A DNA stretch of 64,000 bases. Source: an uncultured Alphaproteobacteria bacterium (GTDB lineage Bacteria > Pseudomonadota > Alphaproteobacteria > Caulobacterales > Hyphomonadaceae). The position numbers were made by a program, and so were the translations under genes. Under the pieces are notes generated by a model, which searched no databases, was not told where the DNA came from, and saw only the letters and a program-made list of their open reading frames with translations. Where the stretch lies: contig CAIKWZ010000015.1 in assembly GCA_903831255.1 (NCBI GenBank), positions 1-64,000 on the forward strand, given 5' to 3'. Of this stretch, positions 52,832-61,962 are shown piece after piece (positions within the stretch are counted from its first letter, which is position 1; the number at the start of each line of letters is the position of its first letter).

Positions 52832-53863
52832 ATGAGCGGACCCTGGACCGACGCTGCACGAACCCGCATCTGGAGCCAGGTCGATCGCGAGACCTTCCGG
52901 AACGAGATCCAGCCTCTGGGCCGCCCCGCCATCCTGCGCGGACTGGTGGCTAACTGGCCCGCCGTCCAGGCGGCGTCGCGCTCGCCTGAAGACGTGAGCC
53001 TTCTGCTCAAGTCCGTCTCCGGCGACAAGCCCGTCGATTATTTCGAAGGTCCCCCCGGAGGCGGAGGCCGCTACGCTTATGCGCCCGACATGAAAGGGTT
53101 CACCTTCGAGCGCCGGAAAGCAAAGCTGGGAGATCTCCTCGACCGGATTCTCGAGGCGCGCTCCATGCCGGCGCCGCCCTCGCTTTACGCCGGCGCCGTC
53201 AACGTGCCCGCTCACGCCCCGGCCCTTCTGGAGACCCACGCCCTTCCACTCCTTGAGGACAACGTCGAAAAGCTGGTCTCGCTGTGGATCGGCAATCAGG
53301 GCCGCACGCCCGCTCACTGGGACCTTCCGCAGAACCTCGCCTGCGTCATCGCAGGCCGCCGGCGCTTCACCCTCTTTGCAACCGACCAGATACCCAATCT
53401 CTATATCGGCCCGCTCGATGTGACGATCGCCGGACAGCCCTCGAGCCTCGTCGACTTCCACAATCCGGATTTCACCGCCTACCCCAGATTCCGGGATGCG
53501 ATCGCCGCCGCCGAGATCGCCGAGCTTGAGCCGGGCGATGCGCTCTACATGCCGAGCCTCTGGATCCATCACGTCGAGGCTCTCGACAGTTTCGGCGTGA
53601 TGATGAACCTCTGGTGGCGCGAGGGTCCCTCTCATCTCGTGACCCCTTTCCTGACCATGCTGCACGCTCTGCTCACCCTTCGCGATCTGCCGGTCAGGGA
53701 GCGCGAGGCCTGGCGTGTTCTGTTCGAGCATTACATCTTCGAGATGAATGGCGATCCCTTCGCTCACCTGCCCGACACCGCACGGGGGGTATTCGGGGAG
53801 ATGACGCCCGAGCGCCTGCGCGTCATCAAGGAACATCTTCTGAGAACGCTCACCCGGGCCTGA
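52832..53863 (+). CDS. cupin-like (JmjC-type) dioxygenase protein
   Basis: A 343-residue Cupin_8/JmjC-like protein. LGRPAILRGLVANWPAVQAA is the typical N-terminal segment. PAHWDLPQNLACVIAGRRRFTLF has the H-x-D iron ligands, and GDALYMPSLWIHHVEALD has the second histidine. Such proteins are Fe(II)/2-oxoglutarate hydroxylases. In TonB-receptor and halogenase loci of Caulobacter and Xanthomonas relatives this family is a constant companion, with unknown substrate. It converges with the halogenase gene, whose stop lies 44 bases away. Confidence 0.87.
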   Translation: MSGPWTDAARTRIWSQVDRETFRNEIQPLGRPAILRGLVANWPAVQAASRSPEDVSLLLKSVSGDKPVDYFEGPPGGGGRYAYAPDMKGFTFERRKAKLGDLLDRILEARSMPAPPSLYAGAVNVPAHAPALLETHALPLLEDNVEKLVSLWIGNQGRTPAHWDLPQNLACVIAGRRRFTLFATDQIPNLYIGPLDVTIAGQPSSLVDFHNPDFTAYPRFRDAIAAAEIAELEPGDALYMPSLWIHHVEALDSFGVMMNLWWREGPSHLVTPFLTMLHALLTLRDLPVREREAWRVLFEHYIFEMNGDPFAHLPDTARGVFGEMTPERLRVIKEHLLRTLTRA

Positions 53864-53906
53864 TCTCTCGGACTGAGGCTGTGTGACGATCGCTCTTCTG
53901 CGCTCT

Positions 53907-55418
53907 CTAGGCAGCAGGCGCCCGGCAGTGAGCGGCGATGAAGGCGTCATGGGTCGGCATCGCGCCGACCGCTCCGGTGATCACCATCCGCAGATGAGTG
54001 AGGAACCCCTCGAGGTCCGCATCGGACAGCTGATCGGCCATCGGATGATAGCCGCGCGGAACAATCCCCTGGCCGAGCATCACCTGCAGCCAGCTGGACT
54101 CCGTGAACAGATCTTCCTGATCGCGATAGATCACCCCGTTGGCGGCGAAGAGCGCCATCTTGCGGGTGAGATCCTCAGGCACGCTCATCATGCGCCGGTC
54201 GATCCAGAACTGTGAATCCGTGCGCTCATTGAGATGATAGTGAAGAATGATGAAATCGCGGATGCGCTCGAACTCGAGCCCCATCTGGCGGTTGTATTCC
54301 TCAACCTCCGCCGGATCGATCCCCGTGTGCGGGAAGAGCGCAAGCAGGCGACTGACCCCGGACTGGATGAGATGAATGCTGGTCGATTCCAGCGGCTCCA
54401 GAAATCCGCTCGCAAGCCCCAGCGACACCACATTCCGGTTCCAGAACCGGTTGCGCCGGCCGGTCAGGAAACGGATCAGCCGCGGCTCAGCGAGCGCTTC
54501 GCCTTCAAGATGGCTCATCAGCCTCGAGCGCGCCTCATCCTCGCTGATATAGGCGCTGCAGAAGACGTGCCCATTGCCGGTGCGATGCTGAAGCGGAATG
54601 CGCCACTGCCAGCCGGCGTCATGGGCGATCGACTGCGTAAAGGGGCGCGTGGGCCCGACATTGGCTGTGGGAACCGCCCAGGCGCGGTCGCACGGCAGCC
54701 AGTGAGACCAGTCCTGATAGCCGGTCTTGAGCGCCCCTTCGATGAGAAGCCCGCGAAAACCCGAGCAGTCGATAAAGAGATCCCCGCGGATCGTCTCGCC
54801 GCTCTCCATCCGCACGCCCGTCACAAACCCGGTCTCCGGATGCTGGTCGACCGAAACAATCTTCCCCTCGGTTCGCCGCGCGCCCGCACGCTCGGCGAAG
54901 GCGCGGAGAAACTTCGCATAAAGTCCGGCATCGAAGTGAAACGCGTGCGCGACCACCCCGGTGCGGGATCCCATGGCGAAGGGCGCCCGCGTGAAGCGGC
55001 CCCTTCCCGCGGCTTCAGCGTTCGGATTGAACGACCAGAGATCGGCAAAGCGCGGATCCTGTCTGGCCCTCAGCCAGTAATGGTGGAAGGGCGTTCGCCC
55101 AAGCGGCATGCCCGTATCGCCGAAGGTATGGAGATAGGCGTGGCCGGTCTGACGCCAGTTGTGAAACTCGATCCCAAGCTTGAACGTTCCCTGCGTCGCG
55201 CGAATGAACGCGTCCTCATCAATCCCCAGGGCGCCGTTATAGGTCCGGATCTGCGGGATGGTGGCTTCGCCAACCCCGACAATGCCGATCTCCTCGGATT
55301 CGACGAGATGCACCTCCACGATGCGGGCGAGCATGTGCGAGAGCGCCGCCGCGGTGAGCCAGCCAGCCGTCCCGCCGCCCACGATCACCACCCGCCGGAT
55401 CCGTCCTGCTTCCGTCAT
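53907..55418 (-). CDS. flavin-dependent halogenase of the tryptophan-halogenase family
   Basis: A 503-residue FAD enzyme. VVIVGGGTAGWLTAAALS binds FAD, GVGEATIP is the family strap motif, and GTFKLGIEF holds the catalytic lysine. GWQWRIPLQHRTG contains the W-x-W-x-I-P motif that blocks monooxygenase chemistry. All key motifs are present, so halogenation is possible, but family members in TonB/glucan loci have no proven substrate. It lies 82 bases downstream of the receptor gene on the same strand, just after a strong terminator. Confidence 0.9.
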   Translation of the reverse strand: MTEAGRIRRVVIVGGGTAGWLTAAALSHMLARIVEVHLVESEEIGIVGVGEATIPQIRTYNGALGIDEDAFIRATQGTFKLGIEFHNWRQTGHAYLHTFGDTGMPLGRTPFHHYWLRARQDPRFADLWSFNPNAEAAGRGRFTRAPFAMGSRTGVVAHAFHFDAGLYAKFLRAFAERAGARRTEGKIVSVDQHPETGFVTGVRMESGETIRGDLFIDCSGFRGLLIEGALKTGYQDWSHWLPCDRAWAVPTANVGPTRPFTQSIAHDAGWQWRIPLQHRTGNGHVFCSAYISEDEARSRLMSHLEGEALAEPRLIRFLTGRRNRFWNRNVVSLGLASGFLEPLESTSIHLIQSGVSRLLALFPHTGIDPAEVEEYNRQMGLEFERIRDFIILHYHLNERTDSQFWIDRRMMSVPEDLTRKMALFAANGVIYRDQEDLFTESSWLQVMLGQGIVPRGYHPMADQLSDADLEGFLTHLRMVITGAVGAMPTHDAFIAAHCRAPAA

Positions 55419-55441
55419 CGCCGCTGAGTTCCGTCTGATTG

Positions 55442-55474
55442 AAAAAACGCCCCGTCGACAAGGTCGACGGGGCG
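55442..55474 (-). terminator. intrinsic terminator between the TonB receptor and halogenase genes
   Basis: CGCCCCGTCGAC and GTCGACGGGGCG form a perfect 12-base stem with a three-base loop. On the minus strand it is followed by TTTTTT. It lies 26 bases after the receptor stop and 23 bases before the halogenase ATG, so halogenase expression depends on read-through. Confidence 0.85.
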
Positions 55475-55500
55475 CAGCAGATCACATTTCGGCGACCGGA

Positions 55501-58236
55501 TCAGTACCGGTAGCTGACGCCGAGCAGATAGGTCGTGCCGTACGTCTGGTAATCGCGAACCAGACGCTCGTCATTGTTGGCGTAGCCAGAGAACGGCTCG
55601 TTCGTCAGGTTATAAGCCTGCAGCTGGATGGAGAGGCCCTCGAGCGGGCCTGCGCCGAAGCGATAGCCGAGCTGCGCGTCGAGGAGAGATTCTCCGTTGA
55701 CGAAGCGCAGTTCGCGGCCGGCGCCGAAGCCCGTCACCTCGCCGAGGAAGTCGGACCGGTAGCGGTTGCTCAGGCGGGCTTCAAACCCGTTGGCTTCATA
55801 ATAGAGCGTCGTATTGATCACGGTCTCCGACAGACCCGGCAGAGCGTTGCCGGGGGTGTTGGGAGGCGTGATGCTGCTGTCGGTCGCAGAGGCGTTGAAC
55901 AGAACCCCGAAGCCCTCAAGAGCCGGCGAGACGAGCTCGGCCGGGAGGTTGGCGCTCAGTTCGAGACCCTTGATTTCTCCGCCCGTTCCGTTGCGCGGCG
56001 CGCTGGCGAAGCCTTTATACGTGGCGGGCACCGCCGTTCCGTTATGGCTCGGGAAGCCCGTGAAGTCATAAGGGATGGTCTCAGGGTACACATAGCTCTC
56101 GAGCTCCTTGTAGAAGCCCGCAAGAGCGACGTATCCGCCAGCGTCCCCGAAATAACGCTCGTATGAAACGTCCAGCGAGTTTGCGATCCACGGACGCAGG
56201 AGCGGGTTTCCGCCGCCGCCGCCCCAGTAGGAGTTCGCCGGGTTGGTCGGGTTGGCGTTACCGATCTGCGGAATGTTGTAGCCGACCTCGAAGCTGGCGC
56301 GCATCTCGTCCATTCTGGGACGAGCCAGCGTGCGGGCGACGCCGACACGGATATAGTTGTCGGGCGCAACCTCGAAGGACAGGTTGGCGCTCGGCAGGAC
56401 TTCGACATAATTGTCGCCCTGCGAGACCGTGACCGCCGTGCCGCCAGGTCCGCGGACGCCGCCGGTCGAACGCTGGTCGGTGTCGACCACCTGCAGACCG
56501 ACATTGCCGGTGACCGGGGTCTGTCCGAGCTGGCTGTCGATGTTGAACTGGGCGTAATAGACCGAGACCGTCTCCTCAACGCCCCAGCGCTTCGAGATCA
56601 CGTCGGCGTTGGAGTTCGGGCGACGGATGTAGAGCCCGGACGTGCCGAGAACCGCCAGCGGATCATAGGAGACCATGCCGGGGATCCCGAGGAAGGACAG
56701 AGCCGTCGGGCTCTGCAGCAGACGGGTCGGAATGGGCGCCGCGCACTGATTGTTCGCCGTGGTTCCGGGGCAGTCGAGATCGAGGAAGCTCTCGACGCTG
56801 TCCTTGGACTTGTCACGCTCGCTGATATTGACCCCGAACTCGATCGAGCTGAGGGGGCCTTCTTCGATCCGGCGCGTCGCGCTGAACCGCAGCGCCATCA
56901 GATCATCCGAGATCTGCGGCTCCTTGATATAGCCCGACTGACCCCAGCCCTGCGGGTCGGTCAGAAGGATGACGGCGGGATCAGCGTAGTTCAGGCTGGA
57001 GCCGAACACATAGCTGCCATTGCCGGTCCGGAAATCGAGGCGGGCGTTGGCGCCCGCCGAGCCCGCGCCCGTGCCGGAATAGGTCTCGATGTCGAGATCG
57101 TTGCGGTCGATCTCGGAATTGCTGAGATCGAGTTCTGTGGTCCAGTAGTCGTCGACCTCCCACTGAAGATTGATCCCGAGCGAGCTCAGCGAGGTGTCGC
57201 GCGTGCGAAGATCGTTGCGGACCACGCCGTCGACGCCGGTGAAGGCGCCGGCGGTGACGAGACCGTTGCTCACCGTCGCTCCGGGCTGGAGCGCGGCGGC
57301 CGACCACCACAGCGGGAACTCGATGCCCTTGAGGTCCTGCGTTTCGTTGAACTCGGAATAGAACGCGTCGATGCGGGCGCTGAAGGAGTTCGAAGGCTTG
57401 AACTCCAGCACGCCCATCACCGCATCGCGATCCAGCACGCTCGACTGGACGTAAGGCTTCGCCCCGCCGAGTATGTATGCGCCCGTCCCCGTCGTCGGAT
57501 AGCCCCACGCTTCGAAGCGTTCGGCCTGGGTGGGCGAGGACATGCTTGTCACGCCGACCGCCCAACCCACCGTCCCATCTTCATTCTGGTCGACATAGGA
57601 ACCGGTCAGCCGGTATCCGCTGTCTTCCCCGCCCTCAACGAGCGCTCCTGCGCCGTTCCACTCATAGCGCGCGCTGGCAGCGAGCACCCGCTCGCCAACC
57701 GACAGCGGCCGCACCGTTTCCATGTCCGCCGTACCGGCGAGACCCTGACCGATCAGGGAGGCGGTCGGCGTCTTGTAGACGACGACGCGCTGCAGAAGTT
57801 CGGACGGATACTGGTCGAACTCAACGCCGCGGTTGTCGCCGGCGGTCACCTGCTCGCGTCCGTTCAGGAGGGCGGTGGTGAAGTCCGGCGCAAGGCCGCG
57901 CACGGAGAGAACCTGGCCGCGACCGAACAGGCGCTGGGTGCTGAGACCCGGCAGACGCGACAGGGCGTCGGTGATCGAGCTGTCGGGCAGCTTGCCGACA
58001 TCCTCAGCTGTCACCGCCTCGACGATGGCGTCGCTCTCGCGCTTGGTTTCCGCCGAGCTCTGCAAGCTGGCGCGGAAACCGGTGATGACCACCACATCGG
58101 CCTTTTCAGCCTCTTCAGCCGCCGGCTGAGGCGCAGCCTGCTGAGCGAACGCAGGTCCGCCGACCGCGAACGCAAGCGCCGTCGAGCTGACCGCTGCAAG
58201 CAGGCGGGCCCGGGGTTCATTCAAACTGAAACGCAT
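55501..58236 (-). CDS. TonB-dependent receptor of the alpha-glucan locus
   Basis: A 911-residue outer-membrane receptor. The signal peptide is MRFSLNEPRARLLAAVSSTALAFAVGGPAFAQQ. VVVITGFRASLQSSAETKRESDAIVEAVTAEDVGKLPDSSITDALSRLPGL is the TonB box and plug start of the carbohydrate-type receptors of Caulobacter and Xanthomonas. The last residues, YLLGVSYRY, end the barrel. I chose ATG 58234-58236, preceded by GGGGAGGAG, because it begins the signal; the frame is open 27 codons further upstream. Opposite lies the amylase operon. It probably imports maltodextrins or related oligosaccharides. Confidence 0.93.
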   Translation of the reverse strand: MRFSLNEPRARLLAAVSSTALAFAVGGPAFAQQAAPQPAAEEAEKADVVVITGFRASLQSSAETKRESDAIVEAVTAEDVGKLPDSSITDALSRLPGLSTQRLFGRGQVLSVRGLAPDFTTALLNGREQVTAGDNRGVEFDQYPSELLQRVVVYKTPTASLIGQGLAGTADMETVRPLSVGERVLAASARYEWNGAGALVEGGEDSGYRLTGSYVDQNEDGTVGWAVGVTSMSSPTQAERFEAWGYPTTGTGAYILGGAKPYVQSSVLDRDAVMGVLEFKPSNSFSARIDAFYSEFNETQDLKGIEFPLWWSAAALQPGATVSNGLVTAGAFTGVDGVVRNDLRTRDTSLSSLGINLQWEVDDYWTTELDLSNSEIDRNDLDIETYSGTGAGSAGANARLDFRTGNGSYVFGSSLNYADPAVILLTDPQGWGQSGYIKEPQISDDLMALRFSATRRIEEGPLSSIEFGVNISERDKSKDSVESFLDLDCPGTTANNQCAAPIPTRLLQSPTALSFLGIPGMVSYDPLAVLGTSGLYIRRPNSNADVISKRWGVEETVSVYYAQFNIDSQLGQTPVTGNVGLQVVDTDQRSTGGVRGPGGTAVTVSQGDNYVEVLPSANLSFEVAPDNYIRVGVARTLARPRMDEMRASFEVGYNIPQIGNANPTNPANSYWGGGGGNPLLRPWIANSLDVSYERYFGDAGGYVALAGFYKELESYVYPETIPYDFTGFPSHNGTAVPATYKGFASAPRNGTGGEIKGLELSANLPAELVSPALEGFGVLFNASATDSSITPPNTPGNALPGLSETVINTTLYYEANGFEARLSNRYRSDFLGEVTGFGAGRELRFVNGESLLDAQLGYRFGAGPLEGLSIQLQAYNLTNEPFSGYANNDERLVRDYQTYGTTYLLGVSYRY

Positions 58237-58517
58237 TGTCCATCTCCTCCCCTGCTGTCGGGACACAAAGCCCGACAGGCGATGTGCGCGTACGGATGTC
58301 GCGCAATTGTCACGCAAACTAGTGCAACTTTGCTCTTCGTCAATTGTGGCCGGAATCTCACACTACACGCCTGAAACGCGAAAAAGCGGTCTATGCATCA
58401 CGATTGGCGATCCTTGACAGCCAACACCCTCAATGCAAAATCATGCAAACAAAAAGACAGTCATTGCAAGACTGCGTATTCGGGCGAGCGGGACACGAAC
58501 AAAAAGGGCGATCAGCA
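58237..58517. promoter_or_regulatory. divergent control region with repeated TGCAA motifs
   Basis: This 281-base region separates the receptor from the amylase operon. TGCAA occurs four times on the plus strand (58323, 58434, 58444, 58464), with CGCAATTGT and CGCAAACTAGTGCAA close by. Such repeated half-sites could bind the LacI regulator coded nearby. No perfect long palindrome was found. Confidence 0.4.
58414..58441 (+). promoter_or_regulatory. probable promoter of the amylase operon
   Basis: TTGACA (58414-58419) is followed after 16 bases by CAAAAT (58436-58441). The -35 match is perfect and the -10 match is four of six. Two TGCAA motifs overlap or adjoin the -10 element, which would suit repression. 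Confidence 0.5.
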
Positions 58518-60329
58518 ATGTGGCGAAGCGCTTCATTGGCGGGGCTGATTTGGCTGGCCGCCTGCACGAATGACGTAGGGTCCGCGGGCCCTGCAGAGAC
58601 ATCGACCGAGCGTCTGCCTCAGGATGAGGTGGTGTATTTCCTGCTGCCCGACCGATTCGAAAACGCCGATCCCGGCAATGACCAGGGCGGGCTCGCCGGC
58701 GACAGGATGGTCACCGGCTTCGATCCGACCCACAAAGGCTTCTATCATGGCGGAGATATCGCAGGCCTGACCAGCCGGCTCGATTACATTCAGGGAATGG
58801 GCGTCACCGCCATCTGGCTGGCGCCGGTTTATCGAAACAAGCCGGTTCAGGGCGCGCCGGGGGAAGAATCAGCGGGCTATCACGGCTACTGGATCACAGA
58901 TTTCACCTCGATCGATCCGCACTTCGGAACCCGCGAGGAGTTCGCGCGCTTCGTGAACGAAGCGCATGCGCGCGGCATGCGCGTCTATATGGACATCATC
59001 ACCAACCATACGGCCGATGTCATCCAATACCGGGAATGCCCAATCCAGGCCTGCGCCTATCGCTCGCGCGCGGACTATCCCTACACACGACGCGGCGGAC
59101 TTGAGGGCGCGCCGATCAATGACGGCTTCCTGGGCGACGGAGACCGGAGCGAAGAGAACTTCGCCCGTCTCACCAACCCTGATTTCGCCTACGAAACCTA
59201 TGTTCCGGAGGCTGAGCGCGCGATCAAGACGCCCGCCTGGCTCAATGATCCGATCTATTATCACAACCGGGGCAATACGACCTTCCGCGGGGAGAACTCG
59301 CAGATGGGCGATTTTGCAGGCCTCGATGATCTCTACACCGAGCATCCGCGTGTCGTTCAGGGCATGATCGACATCTACGGCGCCTGGATCGATGAGTTCG
59401 GCATTGACGGCTATCGCATCGACACCGCGCGTCATGTCAATCCGGAGTTCTGGCAGGCCTTCGTGCCCGCCATGCAGGAACGGGCGCGCAAACGCGGCAT
59501 CGACCATTTCTACATTTTCGGGGAGGTTTACGACCCCGATCCCGGCCGGCTGGCGCGCTTCACCCGCGTCGACGGCTTTCCGACCGTCCTCGACTTCGCC
59601 TTTCAGTCAGCCGTCTTCGACGCCTTCATTCGCGGAACAGGCACCGACCGCCTGAACACCCTGTTTGAATCCGACGTTGTCTATGAGGGCGGCGCAAAGA
59701 CGGCCGGCATGCTGCCGACCTTCCTTGGCAATCACGACATGGGCCGCTTCGCGCATTTCCTGATCCGGGAGACGCCCGGGATATCCGATGAGGAGCTTCT
59801 TCAAAGAACGATCCTCGGCCACGCCTTCATGATGTTCGCCCGCGGCGTGCCTGTCATCTATTACGGCGACGAGCAGGGCTTTACGGGCGACGGCAACGAT
59901 CAGGATGCGCGTGAGGACATGTTCCCGAGCCGCACCGCCTCCTACAACGACAATCGCCTGGCAGGATCGGCCGCCACAACGGCGCAGAGCAATTTCGACG
60001 CCTCTCACCCGATCTACAGGGCGATCGCGCAGATGAGCGCGATCCGCGCCTCCGTCCCGGCGCTGCGTCGCGGCCGCCAGGTCGTCCGCAACTATGTCGA
60101 AACCCCGGGTCTTTTCGCCTTCTCCCGCCTGCACGAGGGCGTCGAGGTGATGGTCGCGCTCAATACCGGGAAAACGCCCCTTCGCGCCAATGTCGAAGTT
60201 GAGCCCGGATCAGCGGCCTGGCGCTCGCTTCACGGATCCTGCGCGCCGGCCGCCTCGGCGCCGGCGAGCTACGCCGTGGAGATCGCCCCCTTCGATTACG
60301 TGGTCTGCATCTCGGAGCCTCGCGCGTGA
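58518..60329 (+). CDS. lipoprotein alpha-amylase (GH13)
   Basis: A 603-residue GH13 enzyme. MWRSASLAGLIWLAACTN has a lipobox with Cys17, so it is probably a surface or periplasmic lipoprotein. VYMDIITNHTADV is region I, GIDGYRIDTARHV has the nucleophile Asp, FYIFGEVYDPD has the general acid Glu, and FLGNHDMGRF is region IV. It would cut alpha-1,4-glucans into oligosaccharides for the receptor. I chose ATG 58518 for the signal peptide; the frame is open 58 codons earlier. The stop overlaps the alpha-glucosidase start (GTGA). Confidence 0.93.
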   Translation: MWRSASLAGLIWLAACTNDVGSAGPAETSTERLPQDEVVYFLLPDRFENADPGNDQGGLAGDRMVTGFDPTHKGFYHGGDIAGLTSRLDYIQGMGVTAIWLAPVYRNKPVQGAPGEESAGYHGYWITDFTSIDPHFGTREEFARFVNEAHARGMRVYMDIITNHTADVIQYRECPIQACAYRSRADYPYTRRGGLEGAPINDGFLGDGDRSEENFARLTNPDFAYETYVPEAERAIKTPAWLNDPIYYHNRGNTTFRGENSQMGDFAGLDDLYTEHPRVVQGMIDIYGAWIDEFGIDGYRIDTARHVNPEFWQAFVPAMQERARKRGIDHFYIFGEVYDPDPGRLARFTRVDGFPTVLDFAFQSAVFDAFIRGTGTDRLNTLFESDVVYEGGAKTAGMLPTFLGNHDMGRFAHFLIRETPGISDEELLQRTILGHAFMMFARGVPVIYYGDEQGFTGDGNDQDAREDMFPSRTASYNDNRLAGSAATTAQSNFDASHPIYRAIAQMSAIRASVPALRRGRQVVRNYVETPGLFAFSRLHEGVEVMVALNTGKTPLRANVEVEPGSAAWRSLHGSCAPAASAPASYAVEIAPFDYVVCISEPRA

Positions 60330-61954
60330 CCCTCGATCCCCTTGCCGATCTGAGGCGAGCCTTCTCCCCCGCAACCGAATGGTGGCGGGGCGCCGTGATC
60401 TATCACGTCTATCCGCTGAGCTTTGCGGACTCAGACAATAACGGCTTCGGCGATCTCGCCGGCGTCACGGGCAAGCTCGACTACATCGCCTCTCTGGGCG
60501 TCGACGCCATCTGGCTCTCGCCCTTTTATCGCTCGCCCATGCGCGATTTCGGCTATGACATCTCTGATTATCGTGACGTCGATCCGACCTTCGGAACGCT
60601 TCGGGACTTTGATGCGCTGGTTGCGCGCGCCCATGAGCTGGGACTGCGCATCATTGTCGATCAGGTCTATTCCCACACATCGACCGAACATGCCTGGTTC
60701 AGGGAAAGCCGGGCCGACCGGACCAACCCGAAGGCGGACTGGTATGTCTGGGCGGACGCGCGTCCCGACGGCTCTCCGCCCACCAACTGGCAATCCGTGT
60801 TCAAGGCCTCGGCCTGGACCTGGGACGCCCGCCGGCGCCAGTACTACCTGCACAACTTCCAGTCCGATCAGCCCGATCTCAATGTCCGTCATCCGGACGT
60901 TCAGGACGCCCTGCTCGATGTTGCGCGCTTCTGGCTGGACAGGGGCGTTGACGGCTTCCGGCTCGACGCGATCAATTTCGCGATGCACGATCCCGAGCTT
61001 CGCGACAATCCGCCCGTGATCGGCGAGGCGAAGCGTCTGCGTCCCTTCGACTTCCAGCATCATTTCTACAATCAGTCCCAACCCGACATCCCGAAATTCC
61101 TGACCCGTGTGAGGCGCCTGACCGAAGAGCGCGGCGCGATCTTTCTGGTGGCGGAAGTCGGCGGCGAACAGGCCGACGCCGAAATGAAGCTCTACACGCA
61201 CGGCGAGGACCATCTGCACAGCGCCTACGGTTTTCACTATCTCTACGCCGACACCCTGACCCCATCCCTCGTCCGGGAGTGCAGCGAGCGATGGCGCGGC
61301 GGGAGCGAGGAAGGCTGGCCCTCCTGGGCCTTCTCGAACCATGACGCCCCCCGCGTTGTCTCGCGCTGGTCGCATGCGCGGGATCGCGTCGCCTTCGCGC
61401 GTCAGGCGCTGCTGCTCCTGATAACGATGCGGGGCAGCGTCTTTCTCTACCAGGGCGAAGAGCTCGGCCTTCCGCAGGGCGATGTCCCTCAGGAGGCCCT
61501 TCAGGATCCCGAAGCGATCGCCAACTGGCCCCACACCCTTGGACGCGACGGCGCCAGAACGCCGATGCCCTGGCGCTCGGGCGATCTCAATGCCGGCTTC
61601 TCGCAGGCGCGGCCCTGGCTGCCGGTCGACCCCGCCCACCACGCGCTCGCGGTCGACAGGCAGGAGGCCGATGAAGGATCGACGCTCCATTTCGCGCGAA
61701 GGACGGTTGAGCTGCGCCGGCGCTTCAGCGAGCTCCGGACAGGATCGATGACAGTCCTTGAGGCGAGCGAGGCCCTGCTCGTCTTCGTGCGCGGCGAGGG
61801 CGAGGATGCGCTTCTGTGCGCCTTCAATCTCGGCGATCGTCCGATCCCCTGGTCGCTTCCGGAAGGGTGGAGCCTCGTCGAGACGGTCAACCTGCCGGAT
61901 CCGGGACGCGGCGAACTTCCGGCGCTCGCCGGCCTGATGGCGCGCCGCCTATGA
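60326..61954 (+). CDS. alpha-glucosidase (GH13)
   Basis: A 542-residue GH13 oligosaccharide hydrolase without signal peptide, so cytoplasmic or periplasmic by another route. VIYHVYPLSFADSDNNGFGDLAGVTGKLDYIASLGVDAIWLSPFYRSPM is the usual GH13_23-like N-terminus. GVDGFRLDAINF has the nucleophile, IFLVAEVGGE the acid, and AFSNHDAPRVVSRW region IV. It would finish maltodextrin breakdown to glucose. The start GTG overlaps the amylase stop. It converges with LacI, eight bases between stops. Confidence 0.93.
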   Translation: MTLDPLADLRRAFSPATEWWRGAVIYHVYPLSFADSDNNGFGDLAGVTGKLDYIASLGVDAIWLSPFYRSPMRDFGYDISDYRDVDPTFGTLRDFDALVARAHELGLRIIVDQVYSHTSTEHAWFRESRADRTNPKADWYVWADARPDGSPPTNWQSVFKASAWTWDARRRQYYLHNFQSDQPDLNVRHPDVQDALLDVARFWLDRGVDGFRLDAINFAMHDPELRDNPPVIGEAKRLRPFDFQHHFYNQSQPDIPKFLTRVRRLTEERGAIFLVAEVGGEQADAEMKLYTHGEDHLHSAYGFHYLYADTLTPSLVRECSERWRGGSEEGWPSWAFSNHDAPRVVSRWSHARDRVAFARQALLLLITMRGSVFLYQGEELGLPQGDVPQEALQDPEAIANWPHTLGRDGARTPMPWRSGDLNAGFSQARPWLPVDPAHHALAVDRQEADEGSTLHFARRTVELRRRFSELRTGSMTVLEASEALLVFVRGEGEDALLCAFNLGDRPIPWSLPEGWSLVETVNLPDPGRGELPALAGLMARRL

Positions 61955-61962
61955 GACGGGCG

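Noticed and set aside
52541-53950. A 469-codon minus-strand frame opposite the cupin protein
   Set aside because: The plus-strand frame has the HxD and WIHH motifs of a known family, so the minus frame is a shadow.
60431-61690. A 419-codon minus-strand frame opposite the alpha-glucosidase
   Set aside because: The plus-strand gene has all GH13 motifs and overlaps the amylase stop; the minus frame has none.
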